Origin: Plectrocnemia conspersa
Taxonomy: Eukaryota > Arthropoda > Insecta > Trichoptera > Polycentropodidae
Direction of reading: 5' to 3'
Length of the DNA: 64,000 bases
Assembly (NCBI GenBank): GCA_009617715.1
Contig: VTFK01000050.1
Location: 310,001 to 374,000 of the forward strand
The position numbers and the translations under genes were made by a program. Shown here in pieces: positions 54,701-64,000 of the stretch. Below the pieces are notes generated by a model that was not told where the DNA came from, ran no database searches, and worked only from the letters and a program-made list of their open reading frames with translations. The first letter of the stretch is position 1. Each line of letters begins with the position of its first letter.

Positions 54701-57700
54701 AATATACATAAATAATCAAGCGTATAATGCTTCAAAACCAGCGGCAACAACTAGAAAACCAATAGCGACAAAACCTACAACTACTGAAATACCTCTAAAG
54801 CTATCCACATACCAATCAGTTCAGACAGCGAGCAAAACGACGACTCAAAAAACAACAACGTTCACCTTTTCATCTAAAAGACCGTCTCAACGACCAGAAT
54901 CGAATCTTCCATTTGGCACAAGATTGCCGTCGACTACGCCAGGACCTTCCAAACCTACAACTAGCCATACAGTGCCGATAATTACAAGCACAAGAGCGAA
55001 TTTAACAACAACTCAACGACTAACAACTTCTAAACCGAAACCAGAAAGAACAACTCCAGTTTCTACAACTACAAAAGCAACGCCTACGACAAAATCAACG
55101 ATAAGACCAACCGTCCAAAGACCGATCAACTCAACCTTATCAAACAGAAGGACGACTACTACAAAGCCTACAACCGTCTTTAAAAGACCGACTACAGTAA
55201 CATCACCAAGCACTCAAAAACCAACAACATTAATTTATAAACCATTCACAAGCTCTTTAAAGCCAAGTTCTAGTCAAAAACCGGCAACTTTGAGTCAAAA
55301 ACCGACGACTATCTACCAAAAACCTTTAACAACTGTATCAACTACGCCAAAACCGATTATTACAAAAACAAAAAAACCCAATATAACATCAACCGTTCCA
55401 GTTAAAATCTCAACTACAAAAAAACCATCAACGACTGTAATAAACCGAAGACCGACTGTCAACATTACTATAATTTCAACAACAACGTACAAACCACTAA
55501 CAACTACAAAAACGAACGTTACGACTACTTCGAGTATAACAAAATATAATTATACGTCAACTACAGCAAGTAAACCTTCAACTACACTCAAACCCACACC
55601 ATCAACAAGAAGACCGACTGTAAAACCGACGCAAGCAAATCGAACTCCAATCACAACTACAAAACCAAAAATAACTACAACTCCAAGTCCTTTAACAAAC
55701 GAAATTGATGCACCTTTAAGTGCTAAGCCTACTTTGGAGATTAAAAAAACTACAACTACAACCTCAACCACAACTGAAAAAATTGGTTTAGTGACATGGA
55801 CTAATTATGTTGAGCCTGCAGTTACAGTATCTGCGATATCTAATACTACACCTAAAGGTATATTTTAATGATTTAAAAATGTATCAATATGCTTTTATAA
55901 TATTTTTTTTATTCTAGAGCAAGAGTGGTCTTCAGTATCTCCAACTGATGGATGGATACTGCTATCGACTGTAACACCTTCAACTGAAAACGTTACTATC
56001 CCAAATCAGACGACTGTGAAATTGACTACAGAAGCTCCGAAACCAACGACTACTACTACTACTACTATAAAATCTACAATTCCAAGCTCAACTTCATCAA
56101 CTACAAAATTGACTACGACTTCCAAACCAACCAACGAGACTAAATTTGAGAATACCACAGTAACTCCAACTAGTGAGCAAGAATTTACAACTTTCATGCT
56201 CGTGTCTGGTGGAACTGTAGATTATAATATATCTACAGTATTTGAAGAATTAGCGAAGATAAACGTTACAACTGTATCGCCGATTTTAGATGGAAACTTA
56301 ACTGTCGCTAATGCATCATCGACTACAGGAACACTAACGGTGGATAATGATACTTTGAGTACGACAGGTGTGTATTTTTTTGTTCAAAGCAAAAAAACGC
56401 ATTAATGTTTTGTAAATATAGCATTTTTTAACTGTCTATATTTTAAGAAAACTCATTAATACACACTAACTAGATTATATTATGTGCGTATATCAATTAT
56501 TAAAATTGTTTATTAATGGGTTTTAAAATGTTTTCACTATTGATGATTCATGTAAATATTAGTTATTGATAAATAATTTGTATACTAATTACAGAATCGT
56601 CTGTAAATGGCACTACTCTACCGGATGACACACAATCAACAGAAAAATCGACAGTATCACCAATCGAAATATTTACATCGACTGGAATACCAACTGCTGA
56701 ATCAGTCAACATGACTGATTATACAGATAGTAAGAATAATTTATTTATATATAGTTTTAAGGGCATAGTATTCTTCAGTTCAAATTACAGTTATTTTATA
56801 TTTTTTATCAGCTCTAAGAGCTTTCGTTTTAGGAAAAAAAATGATCTATTGAAATTTCTAAAGATATCAATTTTTCTGATTTTGTAGAAAATTACTTCTG
56901 TCATTCGAAATAAAAAATAATATACCATAATAAGATGCTGCAAAAAGACTACTAATTTTCCACTTATTCGTTATTTTTTGCTAAATTAAATAGTAATAAA
57001 TATTTTTAAATGCTTTAATTACTATATTAGGATACAAAGTATACACAAGATATAGATAATATTGCAATAATAAATAATTTACTACAAGTTTAATTTTAAA
57101 ATATTGATTTTTTTGTCAGATAATAATTTATTGAATTGAGTTTTTTGTAACTGAATTAGTAGTAGTTTAATTATAAGTTTAAAGCTGAATTATTGTAACT
57201 GAGTTAAGTATAAAGCTGAAAATTACAACAATTTATACTTACAATATATTATTTATAAAAAAATTGAATGATCGCATTTATACCATATGTATATATTATT
57301 ATTATCTGTTATTTAGTTTTTTTATGCATGTGTAGTATTTTGTTACAATTTTATTAAATAAAAAAAATTAAGGGCTCAAAGGGTATTTAAAATTAATTTA
57401 AATATAAATACATTTTTGTGGAAAGTATTTAATAATATTTTTTAATTATGCATATTGTTAAATTAGATTTTTTTTTTTTGAGAGCTTGCATTTTAAAGTT
57501 TCAGAATTTTTATATATGTATATATTCTAATGCTCAATATAATTACTAGACTTATTAATTAGTTAAAAATATTTGATAAGTGTCATAAGAAAATACTGGA
57601 CAGACTAGACATAATTAGCAAGATCAATTATTAAAAAACGTACTAGTTTTATTGTTATGAAATATTTATTTTAGAGCTGTAGTTATTGCATTTAAAATAT

Positions 57701-60700
57701 TTAATTTATTACATAATATTAGATAATGAATTCCTTATTTAAAAATATTATACTAATTTATAAATTATATAGTATAATAATTTAAAATAAATAAGTTTGC
57801 CTTATGAAAGTTTTTAGTAATATTTAATTTATTTTGCCTTCGACAAAATTATAATCGATTTAAAAAACATTTTGTAGGAACTAATAAAAATTATAAATTT
57901 AGATAAAATTGTTAATTAGATAGACATTTCTTGCTTATTAAATATTTGTGTAAAATAGAATAAACAATTTTTTTTATGTTATAGAAACACTGTATCTTAA
58001 AAATAGTTTTTTTTTTTAAGAAACTTTTTACATAGTTCAATTATAAGCATATAAAAAAATTTACGCGTAATTATATATTTTTAATCAATTTATTACTTTT
58101 GATTAATATGATATTGTTACTTTAGATAAGGTTTTTCCGTCAATACATTGTTAAATAAAATATATAGTTAAAAGCATCTATTAATTAAGGAATTTTATAA
58201 CTAGGTAAATATATTTAAAAGATCAATCTTGTCTATAACTATATAATTTGTAATAAACATCGTGCGACGCGGAAGCTTACAAATTACACATAATCTTAAA
58301 ATAATAAAAATCGCTCATTGTCTTCTCCGTCACTATAAAAACTTCCGCCTTCTTACGTTGAGCATTTGCCCTTATATCAAAATCACACTAAACAAACCAC
58401 ATTCGCTCTACTGTGACCTTACCATTTAGCGCTGCTAATATAAATTATAAATATGAACAAAAAATCATTTCTAAAACTGAATTATTGGATCGAGAGAGGG
58501 TTTCATCATTAGTGTGTATATTAATTGTAAAAGCCATCATTATCGGTCTTGTTCAATACAAATTATGTGTTGTTATTAAATTCATTATAACCTTTCGCAC
58601 GCTCCTCGTGTAAGGACGCGATAAAATCGAATAAAAAAACCGATATGACATTGAAAAGATCCACGATCGATAGGGATTTTCAATCGGTTTGTGATCGATA
58701 ATTAATGATTTAAAATTGACGTAAATTGTGTAGTGTGGTTAATGTATTATTATCAGTCGCGTGCTTTCCCAATTAATCGGTAATAACGACTTTAATTGCT
58801 ATTGAGATCTAATACAAAAGAAAACACAGTAAATTAGTAGTTCATTATTTATACAAAAAACATTTTTTTTATAACGGAACAAATATTATCTTACCCACAA
58901 ATATTGAATGAACTTAAATACTAAATCATATATTCAATTGAATAATTAGTTAATTACAATTAGATTTAGATTTTTCTGCAAAATCATACTTTTTAGTATT
59001 TGCTTTGACGAAATATTCGAAGACCAATAATTATTTTCTAATGTATTAGTAATACTTAATATTTATTAATCACATATAAATATTAAAATGTATCAACTGG
59101 ATTTAATTTTTTGCAGAACTTTTTTATATTTGTATATAATTAATCAGCACAGTATTTTAACCGTTTAACTTTAGTTTATTGACTCAAGTGCTAGCTCAAT
59201 GTATTTATTTTACTATTTATATTATTATTCACACAGTATATTAACGCATTTAAAAATAATATAGCTGATTATCCATTTTACGTATGAAGCATAAAAGACA
59301 TTAACGCGTAGGGAAGCGTCAAACCTTTTTAAATAAATCAATTTTTTTCATGAACAAAACTATTATGTTTTTAAATTTTGGTACTATTATTATAGACGTT
59401 AAGATTATTTTTTATTTATAAATATATTTTTTTGATGGAAATATCTCGTTTCACTTCTTCAATTCGTATGAAACATAAAAGACCTCAACGCGTAGTAGTA
59501 CGTCAAACCTATTTAAATAGTTCAATTAAGATTTATTCAGTGGCAAAATTACTGTATTAAAAAAATTGTTATTATTAGTAAATATGTTTGAGTATTTTTT
59601 ATTTAAAAAAAATTGATTGAAAATACCTGATCTTCTCGAGACAGACGCCTAGGCGGGGAGGACGCCAACCCAGGTTTTATCTCGACCTATTTCGTTTTGC
59701 AGTTTCCGAACGAGATCTATACACATCGTACGTTTTTACGGCAACATTATAAATCTCGCAATATCGCCCATAAATCGCCGGGACGATCACGCAAAATCGC
59801 CATTTTGTCCCGATACATTAGAACCTTTTTATTCGGTCTCAAACGGCTTTTAGCGGTTTCGGTTCGTTCACCCGTCCAAGTTTTTTCTTTCGACAATTAT
59901 AATCATGCAGAACGATCTATAATATACATCTCGCGACTCATCTCTGAGTCTTTAAAACATAAATCAAGATCTAAGCTGCGTTGTATGAGATTAAAAAAAT
60001 GCATGACAATGACGTTTTGTCATGCAGTTTTGCCTACATCAGCAACAATTATTTGTTGCGACAACGACATCATTATTATTTTGGGTATATATTTAATTGT
60101 AAAATATAAATGCAAGCAATCATTTTTAATTGAACTTTGCATAATAATATTTATTATTTTTTTATTTGCGTCGTTGCATTATTAGTTTCTATATTTTTTC
60201 TTTAATTTCTATATCAAAGTTGTATTGCCTAAAAAATATATTGAGAATACAAAAAGATCCAGTGACCAAAAGACATAAATTATGTTTTAATGCTACAAAT
60301 AAACGTATAATGTTGCAATTATTATTATATATTTCAATATAAAATCATTCCTATAGCTTATAATATTTTTTGGAAACATAAAATAAAGTTTTGAAGATAA
60401 GCATCATTTTTTTATGGTTGTAAAAGTTGAATTTTACTTTTTTACATTACCATGTACATATCAGATTTTATTCATTAAAAATTATATTTAATTTAATAAT
60501 GAAAGTAAAATAGATTTAATTTAAGCTCGTTGATTTTTTTTATATTATCATTGCGTAAATTTGTACATTTTTTATACAAAAATAAGATAACGCGACTTTG
60601 TAATATTCGATGTGTTATATAATTATAACCATGCGTTAATTTTAAAATAATAAAAAATATTTAATCATAATAATAAATAAATATAAACATAGATTAATAG

Positions 60701-63234
60701 ATACCAATTATTATTTTAAACTTTTTTCTAAAGACAATTTTTTTAAAAAGCTGTTATTGAGAAAAACTAGTCTTAAAAAATAAATTATAGATTTATTTAA
60801 TTTAGATTTACACTCATTTTTAAGTAATGCAAAATATATTTACATCATTGTTTAAAACATTTAATACAATATCATATTTTTACCCTCATAATATTATTAG
60901 TATATATTATTCTAATTGTAGTTTTATTAAGTATAACTCAATATCACTACAATTACATCAATAGTCAAATAAAAAGTATAGAAATACATGTCAATAAAAA
61001 ATAATTACAGCAATAGTATTTTTTTTATATATACGATAGATAGATTTGAATCCCATATTGACCCTTGTGTTTTTTTATTAATTATTATTGTGTCTGAGAG
61101 ACTAAAATTAATTAATATTATACAAATATGAGTACAAACGATTATAGCAGATTAAGTTTTCTTAGATTTTCCTAATCTCAGATATGAAAATCATGATGAA
61201 TAATTAAAATAAAATTGAGTTATGTTGTTTGTATTGGCTATATATATTAATTGTAAACTGCAATAAAAGTTTTTAATCTAAAAAAATATATAATATTAAA
61301 AATATTTTTTTTATATAAATTTTAATCTGATAGATACTACTAACTATATGTTTTTATTATAATAAAATAAACCAAATAAATTTTCCACTATTTTTGGATA
61401 TTATTATATTAACTTCTGTAACATAATTTTTGGAATTAAAATTTAATTAGCATTTTTAAATAAGGTGTAAATAATAAATTGACAGCTTAGCAAGTTTTTA
61501 AAAAAAAATATTTAATTTAGTAGTTGCCAGTTTTTAATAGGAATTTGAGAAAATATATTTAAAAGAAAAAAAATTAATTCAGATCCTTTCAATAAAACGA
61601 TAGTTTTTCATAAATCAAACTATAAAACTTTTAAAACAGTAAATTGTGCTATCAAATCAAAATTTAGACTTACTTGGAAACATCGTATTTTCTCAAAAAA
61701 AAACCTTATTTTGGATCTAAATCTGAGTAATACGACTAATTATTTTTTTATTCTAGTGATGTAAGTCACGTGTTTTTTCTTAATTTATAAATACAGGTAT
61801 ATTAACTTATTGAATATTTAATTGGAGTAGTAATATTATGATAAGCGACAGCAAGAGTTCATTTTTATTATTTTTAGAGACTGACTCTAAAATAGTCGGT
61901 AAATCAGAGACATATATTTTGATAATTATGAACTATAATTATATTATCTAGTTCGATTTATATTTAATAATTTATACCAATATAAATACGCAAGGCTAAT
62001 TAAATCTAGGAAAACATAAACTTTGATATTTAATCGAATTATAACTATAAATTGATAATTTATTCTGACCTTCCAGACAAGATAGAATTTAAGAAAATCT
62101 TTCAGTTTTATACCACTGATCTATCGTGCTAGAAAATAAATAATACACATATTAGGTTCAGGTTATAATGTCCATACACAATTATTGCAAATTTAAGGAA
62201 CAGATTTTTAACTAATAAAAATAAAAGTATGAAAGACAGTAAGATAAATTAAGGTGGAAATACTATGTTGGGAAGAAATGAATTATAAGTGTAATAGTTT
62301 TTTTATATAGATTTTAAAATACTTTATAACTAAATAATTCTTTATATAATTGAAAAAAAATATTAGAGAAATAATTGTGTATTTTAAAAATTAAGAAAAT
62401 ACCTCTGTACGAAGAAAAGTTTTTTTTAGTAAAAATATAATAATATTTAATTTAGCTTATTATTATAAAAAAAATACAAAAAGGTTTGGCAACCCTAAAC
62501 GTAGCGTGACACATGTCACAAGCGTAGTTTTTTTACGCGAATAAAGATGCATACCGAATGCGTTAATCTCTTAACTCAGAAGGGCGTCCTTTGTGTTATT
62601 TTCGTACAAATATGAATATGAATCGCTATTGTTGTGCGCGCGTCCTCGGCGCTCGTATGAGAATTTGCACACATCTTGGACACACTTTTTCCTGATTTTT
62701 CTCAAAGCAGTCAGTGACATGGCTTGGACGAGCGCACGTGAATAGAGTAGACTCGTGTGTCTATCAGTGTAGTGTTTGCGATGGAGGTTGGCAGTATGCT
62801 CATGCTGAACTCTACTCTTTTGGTGTTGTCAGTGTGCGGCAGGAGATTATGGCCCGAAGCCAGGATAGTCGGAGGAGCTAGGTCCAGCTTCGGAAGGTGG
62901 CCATGGCAGATATCCTTGAGGCAGTGGAGGACGTCTACATATCTCCACAAATGCGGCGCTGCCCTACTAAACGAGAACTGGGCAATCACTGCTGCTCATT
63001 GCGTCGACAGGTAATTAACACTTCATCAGAAGATTACTCTTTAAAACGATTAAATTCACATTAACGTATCTTTGATTTCAGCGTGCCTCCATCAGATCTG
63101 CTGTTGAGGTTGGGAGAGCACGACCTGGCCAACGAGGAAGAGCCTTACGGTTTTCAAGAACGTAGGGTCCAAATCGTCGCTTCGCATCCACAGTTTGATC
63201 CAAGGACTTTTGAATATGATTTGGCGTTGCTAAG
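39394..63234 (+). CDS. Gene 2: type II transmembrane clip-domain serine protease (Stubble/Filzig type), 3'-partial
   Basis: Join 39394-39736, 54064-55857, 55918-56367, 56595-56729, 62833-63010, 63082-63234, continuing beyond the window; 1017 complete codons so far. Residues 1-74 are a hydrophilic tail with KKSSRN next to one membrane segment (about 77-98), which predicts cytoplasm-in topology. A six-Cys clip domain follows (C127, C138, C144, C155, C164, C165; [15 protein letters not shown]…). About 740 residues of Ser/Thr/Pro/Lys-rich, probably O-glycosylated stalk come next. The S1A domain begins C909GRRLWPEAR918|IVGG and keeps H963 (TAAHC) and D1013 (YDLALL). Ser and the specificity pocket lie outside the window. 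The [20 protein letters not shown] block is the strongest family signature. Family members act on apical matrix and cuticle. The start is the first ATG after an in-frame TAG at 39361. Confidence 0.92.
40500..40750. other. Intronic less AT-rich island
   Basis: A 250-bp patch with the symmetric phrase TTACCGTTAACGG and an open + frame (40522-40743) without motif. Candidate regulatory element only. Confidence 0.3.
42165..43487 (-). mobile_element. Decayed Tc1-like DNA transposon
   Basis: The minus strand, with many frameshifts and stops, shows Tc1-family transposase blocks in correct order. These are [15 protein letters not shown] (about 43040), VHVRRRVG…[18 protein letters not shown] (about 42630-42710), [11 protein letters not shown] (about 42465) and a W-P-T-x-SPDLN-like block followed by [20 protein letters not shown] (42300-42400). 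The 5' end retains a Tc1-like terminus at about 43461-43482 (GGGGTGTCCCAATATTATGG on the + strand). I could not find the matching left terminus. It is inactive. Confidence 0.8.
43560..43870 (-). mobile_element. Decayed mariner-like transposase fragment
   Basis: Read on the minus strand with frame breaks: an AEKLYQSD…TVRRHIKNI helix-turn-helix-like block (about 43725-43805), then RQC and VPQELSKEN (about 43684-43708). The latter corresponds to the WVPHELT linker conserved in mariner transposases. No catalytic-domain residues remain. It abuts the Tc1 relic but belongs to a different subfamily. Confidence 0.65.
44440..44770. other. Intronic less AT-rich island
   Basis: Compositionally distinct block with the palindrome ACGACATGTCGT (about 44471) and no open frame of note. 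Candidate enhancer of gene 2. Confidence 0.35.
44771..47640. other. AT-rich part of intron 1
   Basis: No genes or clear elements. Long AT runs and a CGATCGATCGATC microsatellite at about 46225. Confidence 0.6.
47640..47830 (+). repeat. Degenerate SINE-like head plus family A repeat
   Basis: AGTGGTATAATTAATGGCTAATACC…GGAATCGAATCCT (about 47640-47688) resembles a decayed tRNA-type A/B-box pair. It is followed by a family A repeat copy (GATTTGGTTTTCTTTGATTTTCCTAATCTCA, about 47735-47770) ending TAATGAGCTACTTTAGA. Together they suggest family A is the body or tail of a tRNA-derived SINE. Confidence 0.4.
48040..48190. repeat. CTAGTGAAA-type repeat family, copy in gene 2 intron
   Basis: Contains AGCATATAATTTCACTAGA, CTACTAGTGAAATTGTAT, CAGTGAAAATATATTTTCACTGG and ACATTAACTGTAAC, the same iterated motif set found in introns of gene 1. 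Confidence 0.55.
48740..49045. promoter_or_regulatory. Candidate enhancer island with CCGGTT sites
   Basis: Strongly less AT-rich than its surroundings, with no significant open frame. Contains AAACCCGGTTAACG (about 48929) and several CGTCATGACC/TGTCATGACC-like phrases. CCGGTT half-sites resemble Grainyhead motifs, plausible for an epithelial protease, but this is inference. Confidence 0.35.
49640..50230. promoter_or_regulatory. Candidate enhancer island with hairpin
   Basis: Less AT-rich block with an 11-bp-arm hairpin at 49803-49839 (GGTAACTTTCT / AGAAAGTTACC). GC-rich phrases such as GGCATCCGGCCGGACGGG also occur. No coding frame recognised. Confidence 0.35.
50463..51060 (+). repeat. Two diverged tandem units, about 300 bp each
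   Basis: Unit 1 starts CAAAATGGCGACAAGT at 50463 and unit 2 starts CAAAATGGCGGCCAAT at 50776. Both continue through a TAAAA(A)CTTAAA-type block, CGTTTAAAAGC / TGTTTAAAAGC, a (A)CCCCCATACGAGC / CCTCCATAGGAGC block and AGTTAACGCT, then end in a CAATTTTTAGTA/GAATTTTTAATA block. Diverged direct duplication; non-coding. Confidence 0.6.
51180..51610. repeat. Mixed repeat block sharing segments with the foldback at 3595
   Basis: TTTGCTGTTCAAACCCAAACCTAACCTAAACAAATAAAC at about 51460 is nearly the same as the unpaired centre of the 3595-3990 foldback. Flanking TATAATTTCACTA links it to the CTAGTGAAA family. Confidence 0.5.
51611..54063. other. AT-rich 3' part of intron 1
   Basis: No exon until 54064. 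An inverted copy of repeat family A (TGAGATTAGGAAAATCTAAGAAAA) lies at about 52108-52131. The rest is low-complexity AT. Confidence 0.6.
54064..55857 (+). CDS. Gene 2 coding exon 2: clip domain and mucin-like stalk
   Basis: Residues 115-712. It starts [12 protein letters not shown] and completes the clip domain by C165. It then becomes a Thr/Ser/Pro/Lys-rich low-complexity stalk with irregular KPTT/TTTKP-type units and scattered N-x-T/S sequons. Acceptor TTATTTTTCAG at 54063, phase 1. Donor AAAG|GTATAT at 55858, phase 1. The stalk half uses mainly ACA/ACT and AAA codons, giving a compositional drift towards AT. Confidence 0.93.
55918..56367 (+). CDS. Gene 2 coding exon 3: stalk
   Basis: Residues 713-862. 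[13 protein letters not shown], then [20 protein letters not shown] and further Thr/Ser-rich sequence, then a more ordered segment [20 protein letters not shown]. Preceded by a 60-bp intron. Phase 1 at both ends; 450 nt, a multiple of three, so skipping keeps frame. Confidence 0.9.
56595..56729 (+). CDS. Gene 2 coding exon 4: stalk
   Basis: Residues 863-907. [20 protein letters not shown] through [11 protein letters not shown], still Ser/Thr-rich. Acceptor AATTACAG at 56594, donor GATA|GTAAGA at 56730. 135 nt, phase 1 at both ends, so it could be skipped in frame. Confidence 0.82.
58260..58800. other. Intronic less AT-rich island
   Basis: Mixed-composition patch with CATCGTGCGACGCGGAAGC and repeated CGATCGAT-like phrases. 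The open + frame at 58413-58613 has no motif. Candidate regulatory element. Confidence 0.3.
59630..60185. other. Intronic island with long open frame, not accepted as exon
   Basis: The less AT-rich first half follows an acceptor-like TTTCGTTTTGCAG ending at 59702. A + frame stays open to 60185 but has no ATG at its start and no family motif. Spliced to gene 2 in its required phase it hits a stop after 16 codons. Possible enhancer or an unrelated exon. Confidence 0.3.
61145..61205 (+). repeat. Dispersed repeat family A, core copy
   Basis: AGATTAAGTTTTCTTAGATTTTCCTAATCT: the core recurring at about 160, 1000, 47735 and, inverted, 52101. The ends AGATTA/TAATCT are inverted, so the core can fold. 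Confidence 0.5.
62480..62780 (+). promoter_or_regulatory. Candidate internal promoter of gene 2
   Basis: A less AT-rich region immediately upstream of the catalytic exon. It contains initiator-like TCAGTG at 62711 and 62764, and leads into ATG 62781 with an in-frame stop just upstream at 62748. Fits a promoter and short 5'UTR for a protease-only transcript; not proven. Confidence 0.4.
62781..63010 (+). CDS. Gene 2 alternative first coding exon: short leader fused to catalytic domain
   Basis: Without splicing at 62832, an ATG at 62781 reads [17 protein letters not shown] and continues in frame into [15 protein letters not shown]. The 17-residue leader has a hydrophobic core ([11 protein letters not shown]) like a minimal signal peptide. 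The product would be a secreted zymogen lacking anchor, clip and stalk, with Cys still preceding the activation site. The Val at this position arises only in this read-through form. It depends on an internal promoter that is not demonstrated. Confidence 0.4.
62833..63010 (+). CDS. Gene 2 coding exon 5: activation site and catalytic His
   Basis: Codon 908 to two bases of codon 967. [30 protein letters not shown], then [13 protein letters not shown] with H963. Acceptor TTGTTGTCAG at 62832 in phase 1, donor ACAG|GTAATT at 63011 in phase 2. Both phases and positions match gene 1 exon 4. Direct joining to exon 4 makes codon 908 ATG (Met). Confidence 0.92.
63082..63234 (+). CDS. Gene 2 coding exon 6: catalytic Asp
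   Basis: Residues 967-1017 and two bases of the next codon. [40 protein letters not shown], and FEYDLALLR with D1013. The preceding intron is 71 bp. Donor TAAG|GTGAGC at 63235. The remaining catalytic exons lie past the window. Confidence 0.93.
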
Positions 63235-64000
63235 GTGAGCATTGACTAAAAAAACATTTCTGAATCATTATTGGTGGTTTTTAGTGATTTAAAATACAGC
63301 AATGTACAAAAAATTCTTATCAAAAAAATAATCTAATTAATTGTTTTTTGACAATTTTTCTTTGCAAGATTTCATTTATTTTCATTTGTATTATTCATTA
63401 ATATTATTTTATTTATTGAAAAAAACAAAAGAGAGTATATTAAAGTAGTATGAATTAAACAAATGTTTGTAAATCATTTATCCTTGGATACATAATTTGT
63501 TGCTCGAATATTGTTGTATTGTATACAAATAAACCGTTTAAAATCCATCATTATATTTTAACGCGAGAGTATATCAAATTATATATAATAAAATAATATT
63601 ATTATTTTTCTGTATATATATTATATACACGTAAACATAAAAAAATATAAAAAATTTAATATTGGTTAGTATATATAGACAAAATTAAAATCGTAATTGA
63701 AATATTTTCTATATTACTTGGAACTAACTTCAAATGCTACAATTGTATATTAAATACAAGTTTTATTATATATACAATATTTTTAAATGCGAAAAAATTC
63801 TTTTGTTGTATTTTATAAAATCAGACAGTATGTTAATATCAGATATAAAAAAAATATTTGCTCATTGTTTTACAAATTTTCAATATAAATACACAAGATT
63901 AATTTATTTTAATAAATATGATTATCTTACCCGTTAAAAAATTAACGAAGATTATTAAAAAGTAGTTAAAATATTTTAATGATTCAATTTTAACGACTAA
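63235..64000 (+). other. Gene 2 intron 6, running off the window
   Basis: AT-rich with no acceptor-plus-coding match to the expected VCLP/TGWGR continuation, so the rest of the catalytic domain must lie downstream of position 64000. Confidence 0.8.

Larger units (their letters stand above)
56730..62832 (+). other. Gene 2 intron 4 (6.1 kb)
   Basis: Mostly AT-rich, with two less AT-rich islands (58260-58800 and 59630-60000), a family A repeat core near 61145 and an apparent promoter-like region at 62480-62780. I found no further exon, but a short phase-1 exon could be hidden. Confidence 0.65.

Noticed and set aside
54390..56197. Minus-strand Val-rich frames over the gene 2 stalk
   Set aside because: Antisense shadows of the Thr-rich coding sequence, where ACN codons read as Val/Gly on the other strand.
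59697..60185. 162-codon + strand open frame considered as an exon of gene 2
   Set aside because: It starts without ATG, has no motif, and in the phase required by the flanking gene 2 exons the acceptor at 59702 leads to a stop after 16 codons.

Overview
This window is nuclear DNA from an insect. It is very AT-rich, its genes are split by GT–AG introns from about 60 bp to 14 kb, and both clear genes encode clip-domain S1A serine proteases of the arthropod Stubble/Filzig type. The order of insect cannot be decided from the sequence alone. I see no bacterial, viral, CRISPR or rRNA features.

Layout: (1) 1-5475 is upstream sequence with a decayed LINE fragment, dispersed repeats, a large foldback and a candidate promoter/first exon near 1846. 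(2) 5476-21100 is gene 1 on the + strand, complete with 8 coding exons and 563 codons. It encodes an N-terminal signal or anchor, a six-Cys clip domain, a His/Asn/Pro-rich linker and a full trypsin-like catalytic domain. (3) 21101-39303 is intergenic: mostly AT-rich filler with a SINE-like pair, a piggyBac-like MITE, a large foldback and several less AT-rich islands that could be enhancers or non-coding first exons of gene 2. (4) 39304 to the window end is gene 2, also + strand and 3'-truncated by the window. It encodes a cytoplasmic tail, one transmembrane segment, a six-Cys clip domain, a roughly 740-residue Ser/Thr/Pro stalk and the first part of the catalytic domain (His and Asp present, Ser beyond the window). 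Its 14.3-kb first intron holds a Tc1-like relic, a mariner fragment and regulatory-looking islands.

The two proteases share domain order and two intron positions and phases around the catalytic-domain start, so they look like linked paralogues. Proteases of this family act outside the cell on matrix and cuticle substrates. The most interesting observation is an in-frame ATG with a short hydrophobic leader running directly into the gene 2 catalytic exon (62781). It suggests an internal promoter for a secreted, stalk-less isoform. Exon joins were worked out by hand from splice sites and phase. Functions are assigned from family motifs. Non-coding first exons and promoters are inference.
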